Assembly (NCBI GenBank): GCA_002633025.1
Contig: NMRB01002052.1
Coordinates: forward strand, 6,961-70,960
Length of the DNA: 64,000 nt
Source: Notospermus geniculatus
Lineage: Eukaryota > Nemertea > Pilidiophora > Heteronemertea > Lineidae
Direction of reading: 5' to 3'
Below the pieces are notes generated by a model that was given only the letters and a program-made list of their open reading frames with translations, did no database searches and was not told the origin of the DNA. Of this stretch, positions 42,801-52,374 are shown piece by piece. The translations under genes and the position numbers were made by a program. Within the stretch, counting starts at the first letter, position 1, and each line of letters opens with the position of its first letter.

Positions 42801-45147
42801 AACCGCAGAATGGCTCACAATTCAAACGGAGCTCAACGTAGCAAAGGAAACTGTTCTGAACCGTCGATATTTCACAAAATGTGACAATGACAATGAATAC
42901 GAATTGCACGTGTTTGCTGATGCCAGTAAAACCACGGCATACGGAGCTGTAGCATACATCAAGCATGGTCGGGAAACGTCCATCGCTATGGCAAAAACAA
43001 GGGTAAATCCTGTACGCGAATTGACTTTACCACGCCTAGAACTGATGGCCGCATTGGTAGCGACGAGATTGGCCACATTCGTGAGAGAAGCGCTATCAAA
43101 CATAAATTTCGCGAAACAAGTGCTCTGGTCTGATAGCCAAATTGTCATACACTGGATTCGGAGTCAAAAGAAACTGCCCACATTCGTAGAAAACCGTGTC
43201 CGTGAAATCAGAGAGGGACAATTCGATAGCATACAGTACTGCCCCACTGACCAAAACCCCGCAGATCTTCTAACCCGTGGAATATCTGCCAAGGAACTGA
43301 CCAATTCTAAACTGTGGTGGAAGGGCCCCCACTGGCTTCCACAAGGAGATTGGCCTATCTGTGAGGTATTTGACAGTGAAGTGTTAACGTGCGCCGCCCA
43401 GTCAGACACAGACCAGACTCATGATTCCATTGCTGAGAGTGAAACAGAACCTGTCATGCCTGCCGCCGTTTTAACAAACGGGACACCCGATGTCAAAGGA
43501 TTCGATCAGGTCATAGACATTTCGAGATACAGTTCGCTGCGGATCCTGCTACGAGATACCGCCTACGTCATGCGTTTTGTTGCCGCCATGAAAAAGTCCA
43601 AACCGCGAAACACGAACAGGTGTCCGTCAGCCGAGGAAATACGCAATGCCGAACAGATATGGATCAAAACCATACAGAGAGAGTCATATGCGAAAGAACT
43701 ATCGATGTTAAATGGAGGTCCTGAGAAATCAACACTCGTGAGACAGTTGAAACTCTTTCTGGACGATGATGGAGTACTACGTTGTGGAGGGCGTTTACAA
43801 AATGCCAGCATGGATTATGGCGCGAAATACCCAATCTTGTTACCAGACAAACATAGGTACACTGAACTATTCGTGCTAGATGCGCATGCGCGAGTCATGC
43901 ATTCCGGCGTGCTTTCTACAGTAACATACATCAGGCAGAACTACTGGATTCCACGGATAAGACAAGTTGTGAAATCGAAACTGCGCAAGTGTGTAACCTG
44001 CCGCCTGGTTCTTGGGTCAGCCTATCGAAAGCCTGAGACCGCCCCGCTGCCGGCTTGTAGGATTCAAGACGCCCCGCCCTTTTCTGTCACGGGGGTGGAC
44101 TTTACTGGCGCTCTCTATTACATAGGCCCGCTACCAGCCAATGAGAACAAAGCATACGTTTGCCTCTTTACCTGTGCCATAACGAGAGCAATACATTTGG
44201 AACTTGTCTTGGACATGACCTCTGCAGCATTCCTGCGCGCTTTCCGACGTTTCTGTGCGAGACGCTCTGTACCAGGCAAGATGATATCGGATAACGCTTC
44301 CACTTATCTTGCTGCGGCGGAGGACATAAAGCAACTTTATGATAGCCCAACTGTTAAAGGGCACCTGGCGAACAGAAACATTGAGTGGACATTTATACCA
44401 AAGCGAGCCCCATGGTTCGGAGGATTCTGGGAAAGGCTCATAGGGATGACAAAAACTGTACTGAAAAAGGTTCTAGGACGGTCCCGTGTGACACTTGATG
44501 AACTCACAACCCTCTTGGCCGAAGCCGAATCAGTCTTAAATGATCGTCCTCTCACGTACGTGTCGTCTGAAGTGGATGACGTCACGCCGCTAACGCCGTC
44601 GCACTTGTTGCATGGTCGAATGATAACCACACTGCCACATGAAATCATAAACATTGACGAGTTGAATGATCCGAACTACGGAACTCAATCACGTTATGAA
44701 AAGCGCGCCAAACGATTAGAACTGATCTACGAACACTTCTGGCGCCGTTGGAGAGATGAGTACTTGACTGCCCTTAGAGAACAACACAACGCAAACGCCA
44801 AAAATGGAGGACAAGCAGAAAACAGCGTCAAGGTCGGAGATGTCGTACTGGTTCACTCAGACACTGAGAAAAGAGTTAATTGGAAACTCGCGGTTGTGAT
44901 CAAACTGAATACCGGCAATGATGGACTAGTGCGCTCTGCCGTGATAAAAACTCAGAACGGGGTCACCAACCGACCCGTCGTGAAACTGTATCCGCTGGAA
45001 GTAAACACCACCATGTATAATGACTCTGATAAAGACAATAAAGTTCAGGAGAAGGAAACCAGCACACTTGGCAACCAGAGACATGTTAGGCAAGCTGCCG
45101 CAAATGCCAGGAACAAACTGAAAGACTGGGCTAAACTGCTCGTTTAG
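39847..45147 (+). CDS. BEL/Pao Gag-Pol polyprotein
   Basis: One uninterrupted 1766-aa frame. In order: Gag of the DUF1759 type (PKLTIEKFDGDYLKWTSFKD, about residue 120), zinc knuckles (CAFCKDTSHSAANC near 328; CFNCLGSHPVNAC near 360), aspartic protease (LLDEGAQRSFI, Asp near 444), reverse transcriptase (core IYVDNVLTG near 852), RNase H (ELHVFADASKTTAYGAVAY), integrase zinc finger (ending CVTC) and integrase core with Asp near 1418 (VDFTG), Asp near 1482 (SDNAS) and Glu near 1529 (WERL), then a DUF5641-like C-terminal domain. The element makes its own Gag particles, protease, RT and integrase for copy-and-paste transposition. The absence of stops or frameshifts and near-identical LTRs suggest it is or recently was active. 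The RT box reads YVDN instead of YVDD, which I believe also occurs in other Pao elements. Confidence 0.97.
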   Translation: MDRLKLSRRAHRGQMTKLLEKGEGISNNPATEDQLRTLHANIQNIVTKKEVLAGLDKNILEATETENLEDAIVESDDYMSGITERLVNLQTFYESRMTVATPPTTTTSSKTSHGKNVSLPKLTIEKFDGDYLKWTSFKDSFNAAVHNNATLEDVQRFQYLKSHVTGEAAKAIEGLSLSNENYKQARDLLEERFGQTHKIINAYMRAMWDLPRPSKSVHDIREFYDKLEAYIRGLKSIGKSDEGYGELLVPLILEKLPETTREQLIRSHGSNDWTLSDLRTALFKEIEILQTSNSSQLRDDFEEPIPSATFHTGADESTPRNSPRVANCAFCKDTSHSAANCVKFETREKRLQIVKRDRLCFNCLGSHPVNACRSRFRCRGCKRKHHTSLCPGSTDTDSPESPAAPATDQVNVQFTPTCGPVLLKTAVGKVTAASGTATVNILLDEGAQRSFITNELASKLGITSAQCQTENLCLGAFGSATPAVRALKSTDINLETKCGNVQIRSLIVPNISTPVRNYVNASVLKHKYLQDLPLAPTVDSDTCEIDMLIGADHYWSIVQDKVIRGKGPTAVASKLGYLLSGPTGLNQVSVMNTTILKVVTRTEDDQLNLSRFWDLETIGISDDHKAPHQTNNAFEKYRDDKVKREGNKYVASLPWKDDHAPLPTNYALTKARTRSMIRHLTSDRRMIYDKILQEQLALGFIEKVTDDDITSGHYIPHHAVEKDSSTTPIRIVYNCSANHGDQPSLNDCLEPGPPLLNDLVAMLLRFRLKNIAISSDIEKAFLNVRLSEEDQDFVKFLWLADPNDPDSDLVAYRFKVVLFGATCSPFILNAVIKAHLEASPCAITEDMKHNIYVDNVLTGVNDSSEAMDYYTQAKAIMHTGGFNLRSWATNDPTLRSLLQKDGLGETGKTVNLLGIRWDTENDTISYASKKEFAAGVYTKREILSTTSSLFDPLGLLSPVHVKAKAFTQKLWKMNMNWDEPFNEELTAEWLTIQTELNVAKETVLNRRYFTKCDNDNEYELHVFADASKTTAYGAVAYIKHGRETSIAMAKTRVNPVRELTLPRLELMAALVATRLATFVREALSNINFAKQVLWSDSQIVIHWIRSQKKLPTFVENRVREIREGQFDSIQYCPTDQNPADLLTRGISAKELTNSKLWWKGPHWLPQGDWPICEVFDSEVLTCAAQSDTDQTHDSIAESETEPVMPAAVLTNGTPDVKGFDQVIDISRYSSLRILLRDTAYVMRFVAAMKKSKPRNTNRCPSAEEIRNAEQIWIKTIQRESYAKELSMLNGGPEKSTLVRQLKLFLDDDGVLRCGGRLQNASMDYGAKYPILLPDKHRYTELFVLDAHARVMHSGVLSTVTYIRQNYWIPRIRQVVKSKLRKCVTCRLVLGSAYRKPETAPLPACRIQDAPPFSVTGVDFTGALYYIGPLPANENKAYVCLFTCAITRAIHLELVLDMTSAAFLRAFRRFCARRSVPGKMISDNASTYLAAAEDIKQLYDSPTVKGHLANRNIEWTFIPKRAPWFGGFWERLIGMTKTVLKKVLGRSRVTLDELTTLLAEAESVLNDRPLTYVSSEVDDVTPLTPSHLLHGRMITTLPHEIINIDELNDPNYGTQSRYEKRAKRLELIYEHFWRRWRDEYLTALREQHNANAKNGGQAENSVKVGDVVLVHSDTEKRVNWKLAVVIKLNTGNDGLVRSAVIKTQNGVTNRPVVKLYPLEVNTTMYNDSDKDNKVQEKETSTLGNQRHVRQAAANARNKLKDWAKLLV

Positions 45148-45587
45148 ACAAAGTGAACAGACAGTGTTTGTTTTGCATTGCTTGGACTGGCATATCATAC
45201 TTATAACTACAATATATCAAGACATAACGTTCCTTATAGTGGAATGTTGAGCCGTATAGTAAATACATTATTGTGTAATCCGCATCTATATCATGATATC
45301 TACCCGGTTAATAACGACCTTCTTGTTGACCACGTGGAGTTAGTAACGGTGCAAGGGATCATCTCATTCATGTGACGAGATAGCGAGACAGCCTCCATGT
45401 TAAGTCAGTATTTGTATCAACCTGTAATGTTGAGATGACCCCCACAGCATCCACATTTCTATTATACTCGGTAGGCCTAGTTTAGATAGAAACTGTAGAC
45501 ATGTGTGTCTGGATAAGTTGTAATCTGTAACATAAAAAATTAGGCCAAGTTGGCACTAGTAAATAGTGAGCATTGCGCCGCCGGGAG

Positions 45588-45756
45588 TGTCACGGATTCC
45601 CGCCACTTGTCAAGATCCCATATTTGGTAGATGAACCTGTCTGTCATAGGCCCATTTGCATGTCCCACTTATTGTAACATTTTCTTCTGAATACACTCAG
45701 TTAGCCTTTAGCGTTCATACACTAAACATCGTGTTGTTCCGAACCCCTTCCTTACA
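45588..45756 (+). repeat. 3' LTR of the BEL/Pao element
   Basis: 169 bp, same ends as the 5' LTR. The preceding gccgccgggag is the only purine-rich stretch available as a polypurine tract. Confidence 0.95.
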
Positions 45757-46690
45757 GGGCTAACGCTAACGCGAGGAGTCACCGGCCGTGAGACGCGATT
45801 TCCCGCAATTTCAGAGGCCTTCTGGGAGCATGAATTTCGTGGAATTTAAGCCTGGTTAGACATAGGTATAGATGTTTTCGCAACCTCACTTCGACTTTAC
45901 AGAAAGTGAGGAATGCGACATGGCTTAATGCAGATGATTTTAATCACTGTAACCGCTGACGATCCGTTCACATTGGTAAGAGTGAAATGTGCCACTGAGC
46001 GTCGGCGATGATAACTTTTACCTTTAGGTAAAATTGACGCAATTATGAATGTTTTCATGTATATCAAAGATTCATAGAGTATTAAAAACTTCCTTTCATC
46101 ATAGAGTCACGTCATCAGCTGGTAATTAGACAAGGTCACCTTTCGTGAATTTGCAAAACAAGGGGCTGAAAAAGTGTTCACTGGTAGCGTTTGTTGCCGG
46201 CGTCACCAAAATAAGTTCAACAACTTTCATGACTTCCACCAACATAATCCGTTTGTGACGACCTACACCTTTGACGAGGTCAACGGCCAACTTTCCACTG
46301 ACAACACCAGTGCGCAGAGATGCAGGGAAGTTGGAGGAGAGAGTGACAAAATGGTCTCACAGGCGGTATTTTTTCAAATCACTGAACAGTAGCCTCGCTG
46401 AGCCCGCGTTATATGAATATGGCGGTTGTTATGCGCCAGATGGTCTGAGGCGCCTCAGTGGTCGGGCTGAAATTTCCGACGGGCCTGTTCCTCATCGCAG
46501 ACCTGGTTACAGTCATGGTCTGCAGTGACTCGTCTTTCCGTTCTTCGTAGCAGTATCTCAAGGCTCAACAAATCACTCGTAAATCCTTTAATGCGAGGCT
46601 GAGAGTGCAAGGTACATGTAGAGTGCTTGCAAATGAACAATGGGTTATGCACTTCGTTAAATTTGAATAAGGACCCTGGTATTGAGGGCT
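45757..46690. other. Non-coding, nothing recognised
   Basis: Short open frames at 46174-46528 have no domain or splice support. Confidence 0.3.
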
Positions 46691-46820
46691 GTATTTAAAG
46701 GGGGCGATTTTCATGCGGATTTGGGGCAAAAAACGGCAAAAAGAGGTCTTCTGCCNGCCCCCCCCCCCCCCCAGAGAGGCTTCTGCCCCCTGGACCAAAA
46801 GTTAAATACGGCCCTGGTAT
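46691..46820. mobile_element. Small inverted-repeat element with poly-C
   Basis: agggctgtatttaaag and gttaaatacggccct pair at the ends; the centre holds one N and a run of about 15 C. Confidence 0.55.
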
Positions 46821-47059
46821 TGCTACACCTCCTGATAGTTCCCATAAGAAGAGCACGCCTATGGACAGAAAAGAGCATCAAGAACAATTATAATTCTTTA
46901 TTGGAAAAACATTGGCCCACAAGGAGCAAGTACAAAGATATATTGCATGTCGGTGTTCGCAATAAGTGGGTGACACGAACACCCTAGGTAGTGAATTTTG
47001 ACTTACCAGGTCCCTGGCAGAAATTAGAATTAGAATCAAACCAGGTTTTTGTGATGATA

Positions 47060-47320
47060 ATGCAGGCATTTCAGAAAACCTTGTTTTTTTTGTCAAGAAA
47101 CAACCTGGTTTTTGTCAAGAAACAACCTGGTTTTTGTCTTGAAATAACCTGGTTTTTGTCAAGAAACAACCTGGTTTCTTCATCAAGAAATGACAACCTG
47201 GTTTTTTGTCAAGAACCGGCCTGGTTTTTGTCAAGAAACAACTTGTTTTTTTGTGAAGAAACAACTTGGTTTGGGCCAAGAAAAGACCTTGGTTTTTATC
47301 AAGAAAGAAACCTTTGACAG
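47060..47320 (+). repeat. Minisatellite, GTTTTTGTCAAGAAACAACCTG units
   Basis: About ten units of roughly 22-27 bp carry tttttgtcaagaaacaacct. Frames such as repeated FCEE/SRNN are repeat translations, not genes. Confidence 0.9.
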
Positions 47321-47324
47321 CCAA

Positions 47325-47725
47325 AGTTTTGTCTTGATGAAAACCACTTTTTTTTGACAAAAAAACACATTTTTTCTTGGCAAAAACAAATTTTTTTTTG
47401 ACAGAAAACGAGTTATTTTCTTGACAAAAACCAGTTTTTTTTCTTGACAAACACCTCAAGTTATTCCTTGGCAAAAGTCAAGTTTCTTCTTGCAAAAAAA
47501 ACACAATTGTTTCTTGACAAAAGCCAAGGTTTTTTCTTGACAAAACCATGCTTTTCCTTGGCAAAAACCGTGTTTTTTTTCTTGACAAAGACCACTGTTT
47601 CCCTTGGCAAAAAGTAAGATATTTTCTTGACAAAAACCACGTTTTCCTTCTCAAAAAACAAGGTTTTTTCTTGTCAAAAACACCAAGTTTTTTCTTGACA
47701 AAAACCGAAGAAAAAACTTGTTTTT
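47325..47725 (-). repeat. Same minisatellite in inverted orientation
   Basis: About fifteen units carry ttttcttgacaaaaaccaag, the reverse complement of the array at 47060-47320. The two arrays face each other and could form one long hairpin. Confidence 0.9.
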
Positions 47726-47914
47726 TTTCCAAGAATGAAACGGCCAGGGCCATTGTGCTCCCTGTCGTCGCAGTTGTGAGGGAATAATGGTATGAGGACA
47801 CTGCTTCTCCCACTGTGCAACAGAAATAGGAAAACAACTCGGCAAGCTGTTCGGCAGTTACAGTTCGAAACATTCTAAACTGAATAATTGCTGAGGTATG
47901 GGCCAAAGTCCAAT

Positions 47915-48130
47915 CTTCAAGATGGCCGCCTGGCGGCCATATTTTACTTTTGATCAGGCTGAAACTTGGTACATTCACAAAGGATACCTTGATACATCTT
48001 CACACCAAATTTAACAAGTCAATGTCCAACAGATTTGAGGAGCATGCCACCCAATGATGAAATTTTGGACTTTGACCTCTGTGACCTTGAAAAGTAGGTC
48101 AAATCAAAAACCTGGAAAACATTTATATGT
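47915..48130 (-). repeat. Reverse copy of the 36.7-kb dispersed repeat
   Basis: gatggccgcctggcggccat, tgaaacttggtacattcaca and tgacctctgtgaccttgaaa then agtaggtcaaat correspond to the repeat at 36717-37670. Confidence 0.7.
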
Positions 48131-48449
48131 GACCAAGTCTGGCAAAACCCGCCCAAAGTCGCTGAACACCAGAGGGTAAATAGGTTATGTGGGAAGTGTC
48201 ATCACAATGGAAAGACGACGGACTGTTAGTGGCAAATAAAGAGCCTTGATTGTGCAACGAAGGGCAGTGTATGATCAACGCCTACATGTATGTCACTCCC
48301 CAGCGACTTTGGCCGGGTTTTCACAGACCCAGTCACATATGTGGAACTTACCACAAATATGGCGTGATGATTCCAGCTAGCAGCGTTCAGGACACAGTGT
48401 TTCCACCAGGAACTTTTTTGAGGGGGGATAAAGAGAAAATTTGACACAA

Positions 48450-48530
48450 TTCTTGGTCAAAAACACAAATTTTGACTTTTTAAGTTAAAAAGTCAAAATT
48501 TGTGTTTTTTTGACCAAGAATTGTAAAAAT
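48450..48530. repeat. Foldback hairpin
   Basis: caattcttggtcaaaaacac and aaattttgactttttaa mirror ttaaaaagtcaaaattt and gaccaagaattg. Confidence 0.9.
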
Positions 48531-48706
48531 AAGGGGGATATCCCCCTGTCTCCCCTCTGGTGATACTGGGAGATATGGCCAAAAGAAGCTTTTCACAAAT
48601 CACTCCCTTTACGCCAGAATATTGTTTTTTAAATTGTGCCGAATTTTGGTTTACAAGTTACTGTTGTACTGTTGCCACAAGGTGTCCACGGTGATATTAC
48701 CGTATA

Positions 48707-49573
48707 TGTGACCCTCTCTGGTAAAATCAGTCGCATGTTGCTCAGAAGGTGAGCCTCAACGAACTAAGATGACACCAGAAGAGAATGGAAGAAATAGATT
48801 CTTTTAGATTTCATAACAGGCAGACAATACTCATTGATACTGAAAGTGAAACTGACAAACATTTGGTCTCAACCTGCCAAGGTAAAGTCCGGCGCAGCCC
48901 ATTGGAATGCGGAAATAGAAATCTGACAACAGCTTGCGGCTACCTAATGAGGTACCGGCAGATCTAATCCGCGACGTGGCGCTGAGTATCAACTCGGTCA
49001 TAACTGCGTCACTGAAAGTGAGGCTAACGTTATTTTCCAATTAATTCTGAATAGCACACCCTGTTTCTAGGCCAAATATAACTAAAACATTGCACTCAAT
49101 TTCGGATTTTAATTTTCTATCATTAAGTACAGAAGTGCTAGAATATATCTTGTTGCTTTTGAGCAAAAATCTCTGTGGGAACATGATGAATTTAATCGAT
49201 AAAGTTGACCATTTCAGCGTAAACGACAGGCGAATGGTCGACGTCATGGGTTGTGAATGACGCATTTTTTGTAACGTCGGAATGACGCACGACGGCTGAT
49301 GACGTTCAACAATCGCAAAGGCATGCGCACCTGCGTTTTAACCGAGTTGATGATCAGCGCCTCCTTTTGCTTGCCGGTACCCCATTACGCGTGGAGCAGT
49401 ATAATTTGATCACGCTGTCCAATCGGTTATTCAAGAGGCGTGTGTTGAATAAGATTTGTGGTCAGCCTGTGGTTTGTGGTAAGCTTACTTCCGCATTCCA
49501 TTGGGTCGCATGAAGACTGCGCCGGACTGTAAGAGCGACAAGCGTCTGGTTTTGCCAGAGCGGGTGTCACACA
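48707..49573. mobile_element. Family C MITE copy split by a mariner-type element
   Basis: tgtgaccctctctggtaaaa at the left and gtctggttttgccagagcgg at the right are family C termini. The interior matches the 25.4-kb copy up to ccaaggta, where another element interrupts it; agagcgacaagcg follows after the insertion. Confidence 0.85.
48885..49529. mobile_element. 645-bp Tc1/mariner-like MITE nested in family C
   Basis: The termini read aagtccggcgcag and ctgcgccggactg with subterminal cattggaatgcgg mirrored by ccgcattccattg. TA flanks both sides. The uninterrupted family C copy near 25460 reads ccaaggtaagagcg, confirming the empty site. Confidence 0.9.
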
Positions 49574-50028
49574 TATAGATCATGACGTTTGACAAGGGAC
49601 ATGGTTCAAATACACATCGCTTCAACATCCAACAAGATTTTGTACCTAAATCAAAAGATCTCTACATTGTACATAAAGAGAAAAACATGCAATTCTAATG
49701 TAATGTCTGCATTTTAAACTTCTAGAAATTTGACTAGCACCAAGTTAGAAACAATTTAGCACAAAATGGTCATCAAAGATGAACACCAGTAACTACTCCT
49801 CTATAGCTAGGGAAACTACAAATGCTGCAGTACCAAACAAACCAAATATAAATATATCAATGCAATCCTGATTCCTTTTTTGATGAAAAACCGCCATGGG
49901 CACAGAAGTGACCCAGAAAATTAAAGGGTGAGACCAAGCAATGCATCCATAAGTACCCTATGATGTCTTGATGATGCACGTGAAATCATTCCAGTGAATG
50001 AGATTCAAAGACCAAGCTTGGCATAGTT
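49574..50028. other. Non-coding, nothing recognised
   Basis: AT-rich, without a domain-bearing frame. Confidence 0.3.
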
Positions 50029-50296
50029 CGCAGGGGTAGATCTAGGATTCTGGTAAAGGGGCACAAAGGCCACAGGCCAACCGATGAAGGTGAGCGCCGA
50101 AAGCGTGAAGCCACAGCTCACCCCCAGAAAATTTTTAAATCTACAAGGCCGGTGGCGCAATTTCCCAGCATCCGAGGGACAAATTACAAGGCAATTCTGT
50201 GGCACTTTGGAAAAGGACAATTTTTCTAACGTCGGTCACCGAAAAATTGGGGGGGGGGGGCACAGGCCAGGTGTGCCCCCCTGGATCTGCGCCTGG
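50029..50296. mobile_element. Family D element, longer copy
   Basis: caggggtagatctagg at the left and cccctggatctgcgcctgg at the right; related to 19876-20035. The interior contains a run of 12 G. Confidence 0.65.
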
Positions 50297-50990
50297 TTTG
50301 AGATTTTTCTGAGCTGTGACCAACTGAGAAAAAGTTTATATTTTTAATATGATTAAACAGTTTTGTGAATACTTCAATAAGAAAACTTCATACATTTAAT
50401 TAACTAAATCAATGCAAATTATTTCAAGTTCAAACATCACTCATGCGCATAATTTATATGTGTATATATGGCAACAAAAAGAATATTTACAGAAAATGTG
50501 AATCCCAATATTAAAACCCATCAAAATTAATGTTGGCCTTCGAATAGTCTTAAATTCAGACTATGTTTTTATGTTGTGGATGAGAGTATACTACCGTACA
50601 GGAATATATTTTACATGGGGACCCAGGCATGGGGAGCATTGTTAGAATAATGATTGGGCAGTGGATAGAAAGGGCATGTTCTTTTTCGAAACATTTTTCC
50701 CCAACTAATTTTTCATTACCTTACAGATGACTGATTTGCACAAAAACTTTAGATGTTATTACGAAAACAAAGGACTTTTGCAAAATGTTCGAAATCAGCA
50801 TGAAAACAGTAAAATACTCTCTCAGTATAGCAACAATTTAAGAAACAAACAATTTTGCTGTTTTCATGCCGATTTTGAACATTTTGCAAAAGTCAAAAAT
50901 TCATAAGCAAGCTAAATTCTACAGAGCTTGCTTGTGAATTTTTGCCAAAAACTGCTCAGCCCCCAGGTTTGAGCCAACGGTACCTTCTGA
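50297..50990. other. AT-rich DNA with one foldback
   Basis: cttttgcaaaatgttcgaaa and ttgaacattttgcaaaagt form an inverted pair at about 50775-50895. No gene. Confidence 0.4.
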
Positions 50991-51014
50991 TGTAGTTCTT
51001 AAAATCCTTGGGAA

Positions 51015-51269
51015 TGAATTGAACAAGAGGCCCACGGGCCTGGCGCTCAGCTGACAATTGACTACCAAAGAGAAGGTCACCAGGTCATGAACGTAGGTCA
51101 GTTGAGACCTACACTTTATTAGCTTTAGTTTGATACCAAACATGTCTACCTTGGCTCAACTGGTCTTTAGGTATGTGACTAGGTCAGGGAAGTAGGTCAC
51201 TTTAAACCTACACTTCATTACCTTTAGTTTGATACCAAGCATGACTACCTTGGTTCAACTGGTCTTTAA
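51015..51269. repeat. Dispersed AAGAGGCCCACGGGCC repeat with tandem duplication
   Basis: It starts caagaggcccacgggcctgg (itself palindromic) and has two copies of ctttagtttgataccaa and ggctcaactggtcttta about 115 bp apart. It abuts the N at 51270 where the integrase frame begins. Confidence 0.75.
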
Positions 51270-51270
51270 N

Positions 51271-52361
51271 GATGTCAGAAAGCTGTGTACTGTCGATCCA
51301 TTCGTCAAACGAGGTGGGCCACCCTCTGTAGTGGACGTAGAACTGGGTTTTGCCTTTCCGTTTTCGTTGCTTTATGACGTCAACGAGATATTGATCTTCT
51401 GCCGAAGGACGATCCACTGGTATCATCTGATGTTCGTAGAAACTCCCCCGAATTAGGTCACCCTTCAAATCCGCTATCTTGTAGGTGACAGGATGCGTTG
51501 GACGCTGATAGGCAATGGTAAAGATTTCTCTAGTCCATTTCTCTTCCCCCTTTTCAAATCTGGTCAGAGGAAGGCGTGCGATTCGAACGCTGTCCCCAAT
51601 GCCAAAGCGAAATTTCTTTTTTCTCCATGAAAACTCTTTTCCATATTGTTTGTGCCACAGTTGCTCCTCGTTGTGGATGGTGACGTCCTTTGGTGCCATG
51701 CCTATGCTTCGGTGTTTACTGGCATTATACGCGGCCACAACATCAGGCAGAACATCAGTCCAGCGACGTGTGTTCCGTTCGACGAAATAGCGGTGGAGAC
51801 GGTCTCGTAAGCTCCTGTTGAATCTCTCAATCAACCCGCACTTCGGAGAACTGTACACAGAAAAAAGGTGAAAGTTATTACGCGCCAAAAGAGATTGAAC
51901 GTGTCGGTTATAAAATTCCGACCCTTGGTCCACTTGCAACAATGCTGGCTTTCTCTTCTCTTTGGTGAAAACGCCTTTGAGTGCCTTGGCGACTTCCTTT
52001 CCATTTGTTTGCTCAGAAGAGGGACGGCGAAGGCTTGGCGCGAAAAAACATCAATCAGAGTTAGAATGTACTTCATTTTTTGGTTGTGTCTCGAGAGCGA
52101 TAAGAGCGACAAGAGGTCTCCCTGCCACTGATGGTCAATGGAATGACTGATCGTCTTCCTTCTCGGAAAGTGCCATCTGACTGGTCTGTGCAAAGAATAT
52201 GTCTGCTGTCCCTTGGCCCAGGCGCGAACGTCTTTCCTCGTAATGGATTCATCTATTTCCTTGGCCTGTTTATACAAACGTTCTAATGATGAAAAACTGG
52301 CAGGTTGTTTAGGATCGGTGTAAATCTCGGACAAAAGAAGCCTGTGTCGCTCGTTTGTCAT
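51271..52361 (-). pseudogene. Polinton-type integrase with chromodomain, frameshifted
   Basis: It inserts element DNA into the host chromosome. The first ATG is at 52361 (MTNERHRLL), 14 nt after the stop of the upstream zinc-protein frame. The rve core shows the first Asp in HQWQGDLLSL, the second in QVDQGSEFYN and the Glu in CGLIERFNRSL. A C-terminal chromodomain follows (YVHYRGWPTSFDEWIDS). The N-terminal half and the part from the second Asp onward lie in different frames; the break falls near 52005-52025, after FSRQAFAVPLL. The C-terminal end runs into one N at 51270 and then repeat sequence, so the natural stop is not visible. A sequencing error cannot be excluded for either defect. Confidence 0.88.
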
Positions 52362-52374
52362 GATGGTAATATCA

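Larger units (their letters stand above)
39639..45756 (+). mobile_element. BEL/Pao LTR retrotransposon
   Basis: Two 169-bp LTRs bracket one long Gag-Pol frame. The LTRs start tgtcacgg and end ccttaca and differ at one position, pointing to recent insertion. A primer-binding-site candidate tggtgccgtacgaccagg starts 3 nt after the 5' LTR. No identical 5-bp target duplication is seen (gcact versus gggct), which may reflect ectopic recombination. Confidence 0.95.

Noticed and set aside
47050-47978. Long open frames rich in Lys, Phe and Asn on both strands
   Set aside because: They are translations of the 22-27 bp minisatellite and its inverted copy.
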